Origin: DT-110 sp030148525
GTDB taxonomy: Bacteria > Bacteroidota > Bacteroidia > Chitinophagales > Saprospiraceae
Direction of reading: 5' to 3'
Assembly (NCBI GenBank): GCA_965227445.1
Contig: OZ245751.1
Coordinates: forward strand, 1,302,001 to 1,366,000
Length of the DNA: 64,000 bases
Under the pieces are notes generated by a model. It did no database searches and had not been told where the DNA came from. It was given only the letters and a program-made list of their open reading frames with translations. Both the position numbers and the translations under genes were made by a program. Of the stretch, positions 38,924-48,590 are shown piece by piece. The number at the start of each line of letters is the position of its first letter. The first letter of the stretch is position 1.

Positions 38924-41900
38924 CTACATTTGATCCTTATCCGTACGAATATTCAGCAAGCGGAATCCCTGGTCCTGCAAGCCTTCATTGATAGACTTCA
39001 GACTGGAATCAAACAAGGTATTGAGTTCTTGCAGGTAGCCGTCCAGCTCCTGGCTCAGTTCTTTGCGTACCTCTTTTGCCTGATCAGTGGGCGGATAGTC
39101 ACCGCGTTGCTGATCGGCCATAAGGAAAGCCAGGCGGTTATTTACCCGTATACCGTAGTTGAGCGGATCCTGGTAACTCTGGTTCTTGGTCATGTGGATA
39201 TTGTTCTCGATGACCTTCATCTCTTCGTCCAGCCGGCGGGCTTTTTCCAGCACCTCTTCGTAGGCCGGATCATCTGCCAGCTTTTGTTCGAGGTAGTTGA
39301 TGTCTTCCCGCAGCGAGCGAATATCCCGGATTGCCTGGTGGGCTTCACTCACTTTGTCCCGCACCTGCATCAGGAATTCGAACTGCTCCTGATATTCGGC
39401 CGGAGTGGTCTTCAATCGTGGATCGGGGATGATCTCAAACTCCTGCTCTATCACTGTTTCTCCGGCGGTCAGGCGTGCTTTATAGGTGCCGGGAACGGCT
39501 TTGGGGCCCCGGTTGGGCGATGAGTACAGGATCATGCCGTCGAATTCGGTAAAGCCGGGATAACGCATATCCCATACGAAGCGGTTGCCACCGGTCGAGG
39601 CGGTCAGACGTTCACTGCGCTCCGATGCATTGGTGTGGAAGGTGCGGATGGGCGAACCGTCCATTTCCATGATCTCGAGTGTCACTTCATCTTCCGCTTT
39701 CCGGTCCTGCAGGTAGTAGTGAAAGATTACCCCATTGGGATGATTTTCGCCTTCGAGGCGGTCATCGCGACCACCCCAGCCACCACCCTGAGCCATGCGG
39801 TACGACTGCTTGGGCTTGAATAAATACGCATCGGCATTTGCGACCTCATCAGATAGTTGATGCAGGGGTGTAAGGTCGTCGATCATCCAGAACGATCGAC
39901 CGTGCGTGGCGGCAATGAGGTTGTTGTCGCGAACGTGCAGGTCCCGGATAGCCACCACCGGCAGATTCATTTGGAAAGGACTCCAGGAGGCACCGTCGTC
40001 GAAGCTCACGAACATCCCCCATTCGGTACCGGCGTAGAGCAGTCCCGGTCGCGTTTTGTCGGCCCGGATAGCTCGTGTGTAGTAGGTGTCGGGGATGCCG
40101 TTGGTAATGACCTCCCAGGTCTGACCGTAATCGGTCGTCTTGTACAGGTAGGGGGTGTAGTCCCCGAATTTGTAACTGGTAGCCGCCACGTAGGCACCAC
40201 CTTCAACGGTGGGGTGTACATCGATGCAGTTCATCATGTTGTGGTCCGGCGACATGGGCGGGGTAACATCGGTCCAGGTTTCTCCTCCGTCGCGGGTCAC
40301 GTGGAGGAGTCCATCATCCGACCCGGCCCAGATCACTCCTTCCTCCAGGGGTGATTCGGCGGCGGCAAAGATGGTGGCGTAGAATTCAACGCCGGTATTA
40401 TCCTGGGTGATAGGGCCGCCGGAAGATTCAATGGTTTTTGGGTCGGCCCGCGTAAGGTCCGGACTGATCACCTCCCAGGACTGCCCGCCGTTATAGCTAA
40501 CGTGGACCTGATTAGAGGTGGCGTAGAGTTTGGAATCATCGTGGGGGCTGAAAAAGATGGGGTAGTTCCAGTTGAATCGGTATTTCATAACCTCCGCTCC
40601 GGAACCGGCCGGATTGAAGGGCCAGACGTTGGTGGAGCGGGTCTGGCCGGTTTCGTGGTCTACCATCATCATGTATCCCTTGTAGGTACCCCCGTAGACG
40701 ATGTCGGGATTATTGGGATCGGGAGCCAGGTGAGCACTTTCCCCTCCGGCCGTGGGTTCCCAGTCGGATTCGGTGATGGCATTTCCACTGGTGCGGTGGG
40801 CAATGCGGACAGTGCTGTTGTCTTGCTGGGCCCCATAAATGCGGTAGGGGAAGGTATTATCGGTAGTTACCCGGTAAAATTGGGAAGTGGGTTGATTGTG
40901 GTAGGTGGTCCAGTTCTCGCCGGCATCAGTACTGATTTGTCCGCCTCCGTCATCGGCAATAGCCATGCGTTGGTTATTCTCCGGGGCGATCCACAGGTCG
41001 TGGTGGTCAGAGTGGGGCGTGGAGATCTGTTCCCAATTGGTGCCGCCGTCACGCGAGCGCCAGAAGCCCACGTTGCACACATACACCTGGTTCTCGTCTT
41101 GCGGGTCAGCGTAGATACGCGAATAGTACCAGGCGCGCTGGCGCAAATCGCGTTTGCCGCTGGTCCGCTGCCAGGTCTTACCGGCATCATCGGAGCGAAA
41201 AACACCACCGTCCTCAGCTTCAATGATCGTCCATACACGCTCCGAATTGACCGGGCTTACGGTGACGCCCACAATGCCCCAAACACCCTCGGGCAATCCC
41301 TCATTGAAGGTTAATTCCTCCCAGGTATTCCCGCTGTCGGTGCTTTTCCAGAGCTTACTGCCGGGACCACCGGAGTCCATCCGGTAGCCGTTGCGCTTGA
41401 TCTGCCAGGTGCCGCAGTACATAATCCGCGGATTATTGGGGTCGAGTACGACATCGACTGCGCCGGCCTTGTCGCTGACGTAGAGAATCTTTTCCCAGGT
41501 TTCCCCTCCGTCTTGCGAGCGGTAGAGGCCCCGCTCTTCGTTGGGCTTCCAGAGGTTGCCCATGACGGCGACGTACACGAGGTCGGGATTTTGGGGGTGC
41601 ACGCGGATGCGTCCCACGTGTTCGCTATTCGGCAGGCCGATGGAAGTCCAGGTCTTCCCCGCATCGGTAGAGCGCCACAGGCCACGACCGGAGGAAACGT
41701 TGCCGCGAACGGTCTGTTCCCCCTCGCCAACGTACAGTACGTTGGGATCACTTTCTGCGACCGCCACGGCGCCAATGGAGCCACCGAAATAGCCATCCGA
41801 GATGCAGGACCAGGTTGTACCTCCGTCCTGAGTGCGCCAGACACCGCCGCCGGCAGTGCCCATATAGTACAATTGGTCCTGACCGGGCACACCGGTAATG

Positions 41901-42064
41901 GTGCCGGCACGTCCGCCCCGAAAGGGGCCGACAAGGCGCCATTCCATGCCTTCGTAAAGGGTTTCATCAAATGAGGTGGTAGGTTGGGCAGTGGCAGTGT
42001 ACAGGCCCGCGGTTAGCATCACCAGTAGCACGGCCCACCATTGGTAAGTGGTTCGTTGATTCAT
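38924..42064 (-). CDS. Sortilin/VPS10-like BNR beta-propeller protein, paralogue 1
   Basis: 1046 residues with a signal peptide (to TATAQ). It opens GMEWRLVGPFRGGRAGTITG and then has many Asp-box/BNR repeats (VWRTQDGGTTWS, GLWRSTDAGKTWTSIG, LYRSQDGGETWEKI, VFRSDDAGKTWQRT, HVTRDGGETWTDVT) spanning ~45-740, which should form a large ten-bladed-type propeller. A beta domain follows (~760-880), then an alpha-helical C-terminal segment (~890-1040). Such proteins are often labelled glycosyl hydrolase or VPS10-domain; no glycosidase catalytic residues are evident. Two paralogues lie at 43696 and 50207. Likely an outer-surface or periplasmic binding scaffold for the neighbouring hydrolases. Confidence 0.85.
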   Translation of the reverse strand: MNQRTTYQWWAVLLVMLTAGLYTATAQPTTSFDETLYEGMEWRLVGPFRGGRAGTITGVPGQDQLYYMGTAGGGVWRTQDGGTTWSCISDGYFGGSIGAVAVAESDPNVLYVGEGEQTVRGNVSSGRGLWRSTDAGKTWTSIGLPNSEHVGRIRVHPQNPDLVYVAVMGNLWKPNEERGLYRSQDGGETWEKILYVSDKAGAVDVVLDPNNPRIMYCGTWQIKRNGYRMDSGGPGSKLWKSTDSGNTWEELTFNEGLPEGVWGIVGVTVSPVNSERVWTIIEAEDGGVFRSDDAGKTWQRTSGKRDLRQRAWYYSRIYADPQDENQVYVCNVGFWRSRDGGTNWEQISTPHSDHHDLWIAPENNQRMAIADDGGGQISTDAGENWTTYHNQPTSQFYRVTTDNTFPYRIYGAQQDNSTVRIAHRTSGNAITESDWEPTAGGESAHLAPDPNNPDIVYGGTYKGYMMMVDHETGQTRSTNVWPFNPAGSGAEVMKYRFNWNYPIFFSPHDDSKLYATSNQVHVSYNGGQSWEVISPDLTRADPKTIESSGGPITQDNTGVEFYATIFAAAESPLEEGVIWAGSDDGLLHVTRDGGETWTDVTPPMSPDHNMMNCIDVHPTVEGGAYVAATSYKFGDYTPYLYKTTDYGQTWEVITNGIPDTYYTRAIRADKTRPGLLYAGTEWGMFVSFDDGASWSPFQMNLPVVAIRDLHVRDNNLIAATHGRSFWMIDDLTPLHQLSDEVANADAYLFKPKQSYRMAQGGGWGGRDDRLEGENHPNGVIFHYYLQDRKAEDEVTLEIMEMDGSPIRTFHTNASERSERLTASTGGNRFVWDMRYPGFTEFDGMILYSSPNRGPKAVPGTYKARLTAGETVIEQEFEIIPDPRLKTTPAEYQEQFEFLMQVRDKVSEAHQAIRDIRSLREDINYLEQKLADDPAYEEVLEKARRLDEEMKVIENNIHMTKNQSYQDPLNYGIRVNNRLAFLMADQQRGDYPPTDQAKEVRKELSQELDGYLQELNTLFDSSLKSINEGLQDQGFRLLNIRTDKDQM

Positions 42065-42669
42065 AGTTTTTTCATATTAATCCGCTCTAAAATATCGTGA
42101 GGTTTGGACTAAGGTGTTGCTAAACAACTGAATGTCAAAAACTCACGTCGTATTTGGTAGCGGGTATTAGGTAAAAGGAAACGCTTTAATCCCGATACCC
42201 TATACCTACTACTCTATTCAGGGAGGTTGGGCTTTGACCATCATCACTTTGCGGATTAGTCAGTGCCCAACCTCCCGGTAAAATAAAAAAATGGATCGGT
42301 TGCTTTTTGGCGAACGCCAAATTTTGCCAAAAAAAGCAGGCGGGTGGACTGAATCCGCAGATTTTTGTATATTCACGTATCACAGCGAGCATTTTCACAT
42401 CATAGGTATCAATACGCTCGCCACCGATACTTTCCGGTATCGGAACTCCAATTATTTGGTAATAGGGAAAAACATGCATTGCACCACTTGTGTGCCCTGC
42501 CCGAAGTATGTTCGTACGTTCGGTTTCAGGGATGTGCCATGACGATTTCGCATTGGTAATACGGGGATCAACGGTCGCCTTAGGGTGGCCGGCAAGACAC
42601 GGTTATCGGGTCCGTACGGGACGTGATACACCAGGTACTATTTATTGATCACGTTAAAATCAATGCAAC
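42065..42669. other. Intergenic region holding repeat copy B
   Basis: 605 bases between divergent genes. The left half is repeat copy B. The rest (42300-42660) has several short overlapping frames but none convincing. It includes a ttggcgaacgccaa-type motif and a small gtccgtacgggac palindrome. Confidence 0.5.
42150..42279 (+). repeat. Dispersed ~130-nt structured repeat, copy B
   Basis: Begins gtatttggtagcgggtatta and has the partner arm ccgataccctatacctac, so a first imperfect stem forms. A second stem is gggaggttgggc (42221-42232) / gcccaacctccc (42265-42276). The complement of copy C (54567-54695) aligns block for block, including aacgctttaatccc. Confidence 0.75.
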
Positions 42670-43107
42670 ATGCAAACCTGTTTGAAATCCTTTGTTTTAC
42701 TGGCTGTGCTGAGCCTTTCTCTGGTCGCTTGTAAGGACGATGAACCCTCCGTCGAGGATTGGCTGGAAGGGGATTGGTCAGTCGATGTGGCCAATGTGGA
42801 GGGCCTGAATAATGCCCCATCCAATATGGCTTTCGAGTTCGAAAGCGACGGTGAGTTCGATCTGGAATTTGTATTCAACGGCACCCGCTTCAATATGACG
42901 GGCGACTGGGAAGTCAATGACGACGGGGACGAGTTGGAACTGACCTACAACATCCAGGACTTTATTTTCGTAGGGCTTGGTGGCTTTTTCCTGGGCAAGG
43001 ATATTTCCCGCGAAGACTGGGACCTCGTTCGCGATGGCGATAATGACCTCGACCTGGAAACCACGGTGGAAGGTCTTGATATTGAATTAAAGCTCGAACG
43101 CGATTAA
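42670..43107 (+). CDS. Small secreted lipoprotein, lipocalin-like size
   Basis: A 145-residue lipoprotein (lipobox LSLVAC, Cys21 region) followed by an acidic, beta-rich domain with DWLEGDWSVD, FEFESDGEFDLEF, MTGDWEVNDDGDELELTY and a last strand ETTVEGLDIELKLERD. The GxW near the start and repeated strands suggest a lipocalin-like (DUF4923/5004-type) small barrel. It is the first of a tight plus-strand series (10 bases to the next gene). Ligand unknown. Confidence 0.65.
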   Translation: MQTCLKSFVLLAVLSLSLVACKDDEPSVEDWLEGDWSVDVANVEGLNNAPSNMAFEFESDGEFDLEFVFNGTRFNMTGDWEVNDDGDELELTYNIQDFIFVGLGGFFLGKDISREDWDLVRDGDNDLDLETTVEGLDIELKLERD

Positions 43108-43117
43108 TCAGCCAATT

Positions 43118-43591
43118 ATGTGGAAGTCACTATGGATTGGTGGACTGGCTTTATTTTTCTGCCTTTCGGCAAAAAGCCAGACCACCGAAGAGGAGTATTT
43201 ATACGTTACCTACGGCTACAAAGAGCAGTTGTTAAAGGGACTTGATGATAAAGACGGGTACTCCTGGAGTACGCTGGCTGAATTTCCCTTTGTCAATGCC
43301 TCGGGTAACCTGCTATGGAAAAAATCCATTCCGAGCAAGTTTGTATTTGAGGGGCTTTACCGCGACGATGAGTCCCGGCCCTGCGCTATTGTAGCCATTT
43401 ACAAGGAGAAGGCCGATATGGCCAGGAAAGACGGCACCTTCATTTGTCTGCCCCATCCGGAAAGCGGGCAGGAGATTATCGGGAAAGCCAAAGTATACTT
43501 TGAGGAAGAGATCGATTTTGATAAGGACCTGCTGAATTACTACAGTCAGGGCCTGCACAAACTGGCAATGACACTGGCCGTCTGGCCATAA
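43118..43591 (+). CDS. Secreted hypothetical protein
   Basis: 157 residues with a clear signal peptide (MWKSLWIGGLALFFCLSAKSQ). I do not recognise the mature part. It has TTEEEYLYVTYGYKEQLLKG near the start, a phrase typical of Bacteroidota exported proteins of unknown function, and GKAKVYFEEEIDFDKDLLNYY near the end. It is 10 bases downstream of the small lipoprotein and before the propeller paralogue 2, from which it is separated by a terminator and a fresh promoter. Confidence 0.55.
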   Translation: MWKSLWIGGLALFFCLSAKSQTTEEEYLYVTYGYKEQLLKGLDDKDGYSWSTLAEFPFVNASGNLLWKKSIPSKFVFEGLYRDDESRPCAIVAIYKEKADMARKDGTFICLPHPESGQEIIGKAKVYFEEEIDFDKDLLNYYSQGLHKLAMTLAVWP

Positions 43592-43621
43592 TTCTGCACT
43601 GTTGGCTAATACGCTGATCGG

Positions 43622-43658
43622 CCCCCGGTGTCCGCACGGACATTGGGGGTGTTTTTTT
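43622..43658 (+). terminator. Terminator after secreted hypothetical gene
   Basis: Stem cccccggtgtccg / cggacattggggg with G-T pairs, followed by tgttttttt. Confidence 0.7.
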
Positions 43659-43683
43659 GCTTTTCACAAAAAAGCTATCTTCC
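43656..43683 (+). promoter_or_regulatory. Probable Bacteroidota promoter for propeller paralogue 2
   Basis: TTTG (43656-43659) and TATCTTCC (43676-43683) with 16 bases between, the same spacing as at the deoR promoter. The start would be just ahead of the ATG at 43696, leaving a very short leader. The TTTG lies in the T-run of the preceding terminator. Confidence 0.45.
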
Positions 43684-43695
43684 AAAATAAAAACG

Positions 43696-46600
43696 ATGAA
43701 CAAACGCACGACCCTTTGCCTCATACTACTGGGGCTTGTTTTTGCCTTGCCCGCTCAAATCCCTGCCGAATTCCTGGGTGGCATGGACTACCGCTCGGTT
43801 GGTCCGACCCGCGGCGGCCGTGTCTCGGCTATTGAGGGCATTCCCTCCCAACCGTTCACCTTCTGGATGGGTGCCACCGGGGGTGGGGTCTGGAAAACCG
43901 ATGATGCCGGCCAGAACTGGATCCCCATGGCCGATGGTCAAATTAAAGCCGGATCAATCGGTGCTATAGCAGTGGCTCCCTCCGATCCCTCAGTGATCTA
44001 CGTAGGTACCGGTTCGGCAGCTCCCCGCGGGAATGTTTCAGCGGGTATAGGTATGTATGCTTCGACTGATGGCGGCAAAAAATGGAACCATATCGGCCTG
44101 CCCGAAGCGGGGCAGATCGGCCAGATCATCGTCCACCCCCATGAGCCGCAAACGGCCTACGTGGCAGCGCTGGGGCACATGTTCGGTAAGAACGAGGAGC
44201 GCGGCGTATACCGCACTCGCGATGGTGGTGAAAACTGGGAACAGATCCTGTACCTCAACGATTCTACCGGAGCGGTGGACCTGTCGATGAATCCCCACAA
44301 CCCGAAGGAGATCTACGCGGCTTTTTGGCGTAGCGAACGCAAACCCTGGACCCTGATCGACGGAGGGCCGGATGGCGGAATTTGGAAGACCAGTGATGGT
44401 GGTGAGGAGTGGACGAAACTCACCAGCGGATTGCCCAAAGGATTAGTCGGTCGCATCGGCGTGGCCGTTTCCCCGGCCAATCCCGATAAGGTGTACGCCA
44501 TCATCCAGGCCGAAAAAGAATCGGAAGGCGGCGTGTACCGATCCGATAATGCCGGTGAATCATGGCGCCGCGTTTGCCGCGATCACAACCTGCGTCAACG
44601 CGGCTGGTACTACTCGAACATCACCGCCCATCCCACCGATGAAAACACCGTCTATGTATCTAATGTAGGATTCTACGAATCCATCGACGGTGGTAAATCC
44701 TTTGACCGGGTCCGAACACCCCATAGCGATAACCACGGTGTATGGATCAACCCCGAACATCCCGACATTATGATTAATTGCAACGACGGGGGCGCCAATG
44801 TCACCCTGAACAGCGGTAAATCGTGGTCGACCCAACTGAATCAGCCGACCTCTGAATTTTACCGGGTTACGGTCGATAATCGCTTTCCCTACTGGTTGTA
44901 CGCCGGACAGCAAGACAATTCCACCATCAGTGTACCGAGTCACGACCCGGGCAGTGTAACGCCCTTTCAGCATTGGGAGGCTATCGGAGGGGGAGAGTCG
45001 GCCGATGTGGCCATCGACCCCAATAATCCCGATCGGGTTTGGGCCGGAACTTACAGCGGTGAAATCACCATTTTGGATCGTTCCACCGGCCATGTTCGCC
45101 AGGTGACGGCTTACCCGCACTACACCGAGGGGACCGAGATGCGTGACCTGAAGTATCGCTGGCAGTGGAATTTCCCCATTGTCACCTCGGTTCACGAACC
45201 CGGTGTGGTGCTGCACACCTCTAACTACGTACACCGCAGCGATAATGACGGACAGACCTGGGAGCGTATCAGCCCCGACCTCACCCGTAATATCGATGCG
45301 TATATGGATATTCCCGGTGGCCCGATTCAGCATGATGCTACGGGAGTGGAGGTGTATGCTTCTATCTTTGCGTTTGAGGAATCACCCCACCGGCAGGGAG
45401 AGTTTTGGGCCGGATCGGATGACGGGCTCTTACACATCACCCGCGACGGGGGGAATACCTGGACGAATATTACACCGGAGGAACTGCCCTACGAGGCGAC
45501 CATCAATAAGATAGAATTATCCTCCCATGCCCCCGGCCGCGCTCTGGTGGCCGCTTATAACTACCGCTACGATGATTTTGCACCCTATTTATTTTTGACT
45601 ACTGATTACGGTCAGACGTGGACTAATGTGGGGGAGGGCCTTCCGGCAAAAGCGTTTGTACGGACGGTAGCTGAGGATCCCGATCGCGCAGGACTGTGGT
45701 ATGCGGGAACGGAATACGGTATGTTTCTCACCGTGGATGGTGGGGATCATTGGCAGCCCTTTCAACAGAATTTGCCCTATACGCCGGTTACGGATATGGA
45801 AGTCCACAACCAGGACTTGGTGCTCAGTACCCAGGGAAGGTCCTTCTGGATTTTGGATGATCTGACGCCCTTACACCAATGGAGTGATGAGGTCACTAGC
45901 TCGGATCGCCATTTATTTGAGCCCCGCCCGGCAATACGCACCAACGTGGATGGCTACGATGCACGCCTGTATTTATTTTTGGACGGAGAACCCGGTGATG
46001 AACCCCTTACCCTGACCATTCGCGACCGGGAAGGGACCGTCGTGCGCACCCTGTCGACCGATGCGGAAAACCGCAGTAACCGGATCACGGTTAAGGAAGG
46101 CCTGAACACCCTTACCTGGAATCTGCGACACGAAGGTCCGGAGGTAGTCGATGATCTGGTGACAATGGTCATTTCCAATCCACCCTACGGTCCCACGGCC
46201 GTGCCCGGGGCCTATACGGTGACGGCTGCTCAGGGTGACTGGGAGACTAGCGTGCCCCTCCAGATTAAGGCAGATCCACGCTGGAAACACGTTTCCCAAA
46301 GTGACTATCAGGCACAGCTCGAAGTGGCTCAGGAGATTGCCGAAATGATCACCGATTCCCATAAACGCATCAAAAACATCCGGGCACTGCGGGAACAGAT
46401 CAATGCAACGGCAGAGCTGGCCAAACGCGCCGGCCACGGTGAAGAGTTAATGGATATGGCCGAAAAGATAGGCGAAAAATTGACCGCCGTAGAAGATCAG
46501 ATCATTCAAAACAAAGCGGAGTCCAGTCAGGATAATATCAACTATCCGCGAGTCTTCAGCAACCACATCGGGCGTTTATACAGTGTGGTCGCTCGCGGCC

Positions 46601-46770
46601 ACCACCGTCCGACCGGGGGCTCCCTGGAACGCCTGGAAGACCTTAAAGAGGAATACAATGGTATTGTCGCTGACTACGAAGGGGTTATGCGTCAGGAACT
46701 GCCTCTTTTCAATAAAATGCTCGAGGAAAAGCAAGTCAGTCGCTTGATCATCCCCGAAAACGTGAATTAA
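43696..46770 (+). CDS. Sortilin/VPS10-like BNR beta-propeller protein, paralogue 2
   Basis: 1024 residues from MNKRTTLCLILLGLVF, chosen over an upstream Met because the signal peptide starts here. It has the same plan as paralogue 1: GMDYRSVGPTRGGRVSAIEG, BNR repeats (VWKTDDAGQNWIPM, GVYRTRDGGENWEQI, GIWKTSDGGEEWTKL, HITRDGGNTWTNIT), a post-propeller beta domain and a C-terminal helical region (KRIKNIRALREQINA to NKMLEEKQVSR). It is closer to paralogue 3 than to 1 in several blocks (HDLRQRGWYYSNI/HELRQRHWYYSRI; ERKPWTLIDG in both). It is followed after ~95 bases by a D-aminoacylase-like gene. Location and role as for paralogue 1. Confidence 0.85.
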   Translation: MNKRTTLCLILLGLVFALPAQIPAEFLGGMDYRSVGPTRGGRVSAIEGIPSQPFTFWMGATGGGVWKTDDAGQNWIPMADGQIKAGSIGAIAVAPSDPSVIYVGTGSAAPRGNVSAGIGMYASTDGGKKWNHIGLPEAGQIGQIIVHPHEPQTAYVAALGHMFGKNEERGVYRTRDGGENWEQILYLNDSTGAVDLSMNPHNPKEIYAAFWRSERKPWTLIDGGPDGGIWKTSDGGEEWTKLTSGLPKGLVGRIGVAVSPANPDKVYAIIQAEKESEGGVYRSDNAGESWRRVCRDHNLRQRGWYYSNITAHPTDENTVYVSNVGFYESIDGGKSFDRVRTPHSDNHGVWINPEHPDIMINCNDGGANVTLNSGKSWSTQLNQPTSEFYRVTVDNRFPYWLYAGQQDNSTISVPSHDPGSVTPFQHWEAIGGGESADVAIDPNNPDRVWAGTYSGEITILDRSTGHVRQVTAYPHYTEGTEMRDLKYRWQWNFPIVTSVHEPGVVLHTSNYVHRSDNDGQTWERISPDLTRNIDAYMDIPGGPIQHDATGVEVYASIFAFEESPHRQGEFWAGSDDGLLHITRDGGNTWTNITPEELPYEATINKIELSSHAPGRALVAAYNYRYDDFAPYLFLTTDYGQTWTNVGEGLPAKAFVRTVAEDPDRAGLWYAGTEYGMFLTVDGGDHWQPFQQNLPYTPVTDMEVHNQDLVLSTQGRSFWILDDLTPLHQWSDEVTSSDRHLFEPRPAIRTNVDGYDARLYLFLDGEPGDEPLTLTIRDREGTVVRTLSTDAENRSNRITVKEGLNTLTWNLRHEGPEVVDDLVTMVISNPPYGPTAVPGAYTVTAAQGDWETSVPLQIKADPRWKHVSQSDYQAQLEVAQEIAEMITDSHKRIKNIRALREQINATAELAKRAGHGEELMDMAEKIGEKLTAVEDQIIQNKAESSQDNINYPRVFSNHIGRLYSVVARGHHRPTGGSLERLEDLKEEYNGIVADYEGVMRQELPLFNKMLEEKQVSRLIIPENVN

Positions 46771-46858
46771 CAGGTTTGAGGTTTGAGGATTGAGGTGTGA
46801 GGCCAGGTTACAGGTCTAACCTCAAACCCCAAACCTCAAACCTCAAACCTCAAACCTG
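46771..46858. repeat. Inverted heptamer array between propeller 2 and D-aminoacylase genes
   Basis: A left arm of aggtttg units (46771-46800) faces a right arm of cctcaaa units (46818-46857), so they can pair as an imperfect hairpin of about 20 bp. It could act as an attenuator or terminator between the two genes. Confidence 0.7.
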
Positions 46859-46865
46859 TTTTAGT

Positions 46866-48563
46866 ATGAAAAAAACAAACATCATTACCCTTAGTCTCCT
46901 TGCGGTTATACTGTGGAGTTGCCAACCGACCGAAACCACCTATGATATCCTGATCACCAACGCAACCATTTATGACGGTAGCGGAGAAGCTCCCCTTACC
47001 GGTAAGGTGGCCATCAATGCCGATACCATTGCCGCAGTCGGGGATTTACCTGGTGCCAGCGGAGAGCAGGAGATCGATGCCGAAGGCAAGGCCGTCAGTC
47101 CCGGCTTTATCAATATGCTGAGCTGGGCTACGGAGTCCTTGCTCATTGATCCGCGGGCCATGAGCGATATCAAGCAGGGAGTTACCCTGGAGGTGATGGG
47201 CGAAGGCTGGACTATGGGCCCCATGAACGAGGCCATGCGCGCCGAAGCGGAGGAAGATCTCCGGCAGCAACCCGAATTCTATCAGTACGAAATGCCCTGG
47301 ACTACCCTTGGGGAGTACCTCCAGCACCTGGAAGATAAAGGAGTTGGCGTTAATGTAGCCTCCTTCGTGGGAGCGACTACGCTGCGCATTCACGAACTGG
47401 GGTACGAGGACCGGGCACCCGACGGGGAAGAGTTGGGCCGTATGCAGGACCTGGCCCGCCAGGCGATGGAAGAGGGGGCTCTGGGCGTGGGATCATCCCT
47501 CATTTATGCACCGGCCTTTTACGCGGAGACAGACGAATTGATTGCCCTTTGCCAGGCAGTTGCCCCTTATGGCGGACGCTACATTACCCATATGCGGTCC
47601 GAAGCCAATAACTTACTGGAAGCAATTGATGAGGTGATCGAGATTGCCGGGGGTGCTGATATTCCCGCCGAGATTTACCACCTGAAGGCTGGTGGTGTCA
47701 CCAATTGGCCGAAGATGGATCAGGCTATTGCCAAAATTGATAGTGCCCGCGAGGCAGGTTTGGATATCTCTACGAATATGTACAACTATATTGCCGGTGC
47801 TACCGGGTTGAATGCGGCTATGCCTCCCTGGGTACAGGAGGGAGGTTATAAGGCCTGGGCCGAACGCCTGCAGGATCCGGCGATTCGCCAGCGAGTAGCC
47901 GCTGAGATGCGAACCAATGCGCAGGACTGGGAAAACTTGTATTTCCATGCCGGTCCCGATAAGGTGCTGTTGAGTTTCCAGACGGAGAAACTGCGCGATA
48001 AATACGAGGGACAAAGTCTGGCGGAAGTGGCGGCCGACTGGGGCAAATCACCCGAGGAGACGGCCATGGACCTGGTCATTCAGGACAGCAGCAGGGTAGG
48101 AGCCGTGTACTTTCTGATGTCGGAAGACAATGTGAAAAAACAGTTACAGTTACCGTATATGGCCTTTGGCTCGGATGCCGGAGCACCAGCCGCCGAAGAA
48201 CCCTGGACCGATGGAAAAACCCACCCCAGAACTTACGGTAATTTTGCCCGTTTACTCGGGAAATACGTACGTGAGGAGCAAGTTATTCCACTGGAAGAGG
48301 CCATATACAAACTGACCTCTTTACCCGCCGAACGCCTGCAGCTGGAGAAGAGGGGGCGCCTGGAACCCGGCTACAAAGCCGACGTGGTATTATTCGATCC
48401 GGAAACGATTACTGATCATGCGACCTTTTTGGAGCCACATCAGTATGCTACCGGCGTTATCCACGTTTGGGTCAACGGTACACAGGTGTTGCAGGACGGA
48501 GAACACACCGGGGAATTTCCCGGTACGTTTGTAAAGGGGCCGGGTGCCCGAATGAACAAGTAA
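46866..48563 (+). CDS. D-aminoacylase-like amidohydrolase lipoprotein lacking the HxH motif
   Basis: 565 residues from MKKTNIITLSLLAVILWSC (Cys19 lipobox). The frame continues upstream only through the heptamer array, which is not credible protein. It is a TIM-barrel amidohydrolase of the N-acyl-D-amino-acid deacylase group: VSPGFINMLSWATESLL (79-93), QGVTLEVMGEGWTMGP, YITHMRSEANNL (His242), AEIYHLKAGG (His272), SDAGAPA near 430. The first metal-binding HxH is replaced by Leu85-Ser-Trp87, so a standard binuclear site is not possible. It would sit at the outer membrane or periplasm. Between propeller and beta-lactamase-fold genes; a role with D-amino-acid or acyl-peptide substrates is likely but unproven. 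Confidence 0.8.
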   Translation: MKKTNIITLSLLAVILWSCQPTETTYDILITNATIYDGSGEAPLTGKVAINADTIAAVGDLPGASGEQEIDAEGKAVSPGFINMLSWATESLLIDPRAMSDIKQGVTLEVMGEGWTMGPMNEAMRAEAEEDLRQQPEFYQYEMPWTTLGEYLQHLEDKGVGVNVASFVGATTLRIHELGYEDRAPDGEELGRMQDLARQAMEEGALGVGSSLIYAPAFYAETDELIALCQAVAPYGGRYITHMRSEANNLLEAIDEVIEIAGGADIPAEIYHLKAGGVTNWPKMDQAIAKIDSAREAGLDISTNMYNYIAGATGLNAAMPPWVQEGGYKAWAERLQDPAIRQRVAAEMRTNAQDWENLYFHAGPDKVLLSFQTEKLRDKYEGQSLAEVAADWGKSPEETAMDLVIQDSSRVGAVYFLMSEDNVKKQLQLPYMAFGSDAGAPAAEEPWTDGKTHPRTYGNFARLLGKYVREEQVIPLEEAIYKLTSLPAERLQLEKRGRLEPGYKADVVLFDPETITDHATFLEPHQYATGVIHVWVNGTQVLQDGEHTGEFPGTFVKGPGARMNK

Positions 48564-48590
48564 GCGCAGCTTTTATTCCAAAAATGACCA

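Noticed and set aside
42291..42542. 83-codon open frame between divergent genes
   Set aside because: Overlaps other frames of equal length, has no recognised domain, and starts in a repeat boundary.
46797..46865. N-terminal extension of the D-aminoacylase-like protein
   Set aside because: It translates the heptamer array (repeated NLKPQTS-type text); the lipoprotein signal begins at the ATG at 46866.
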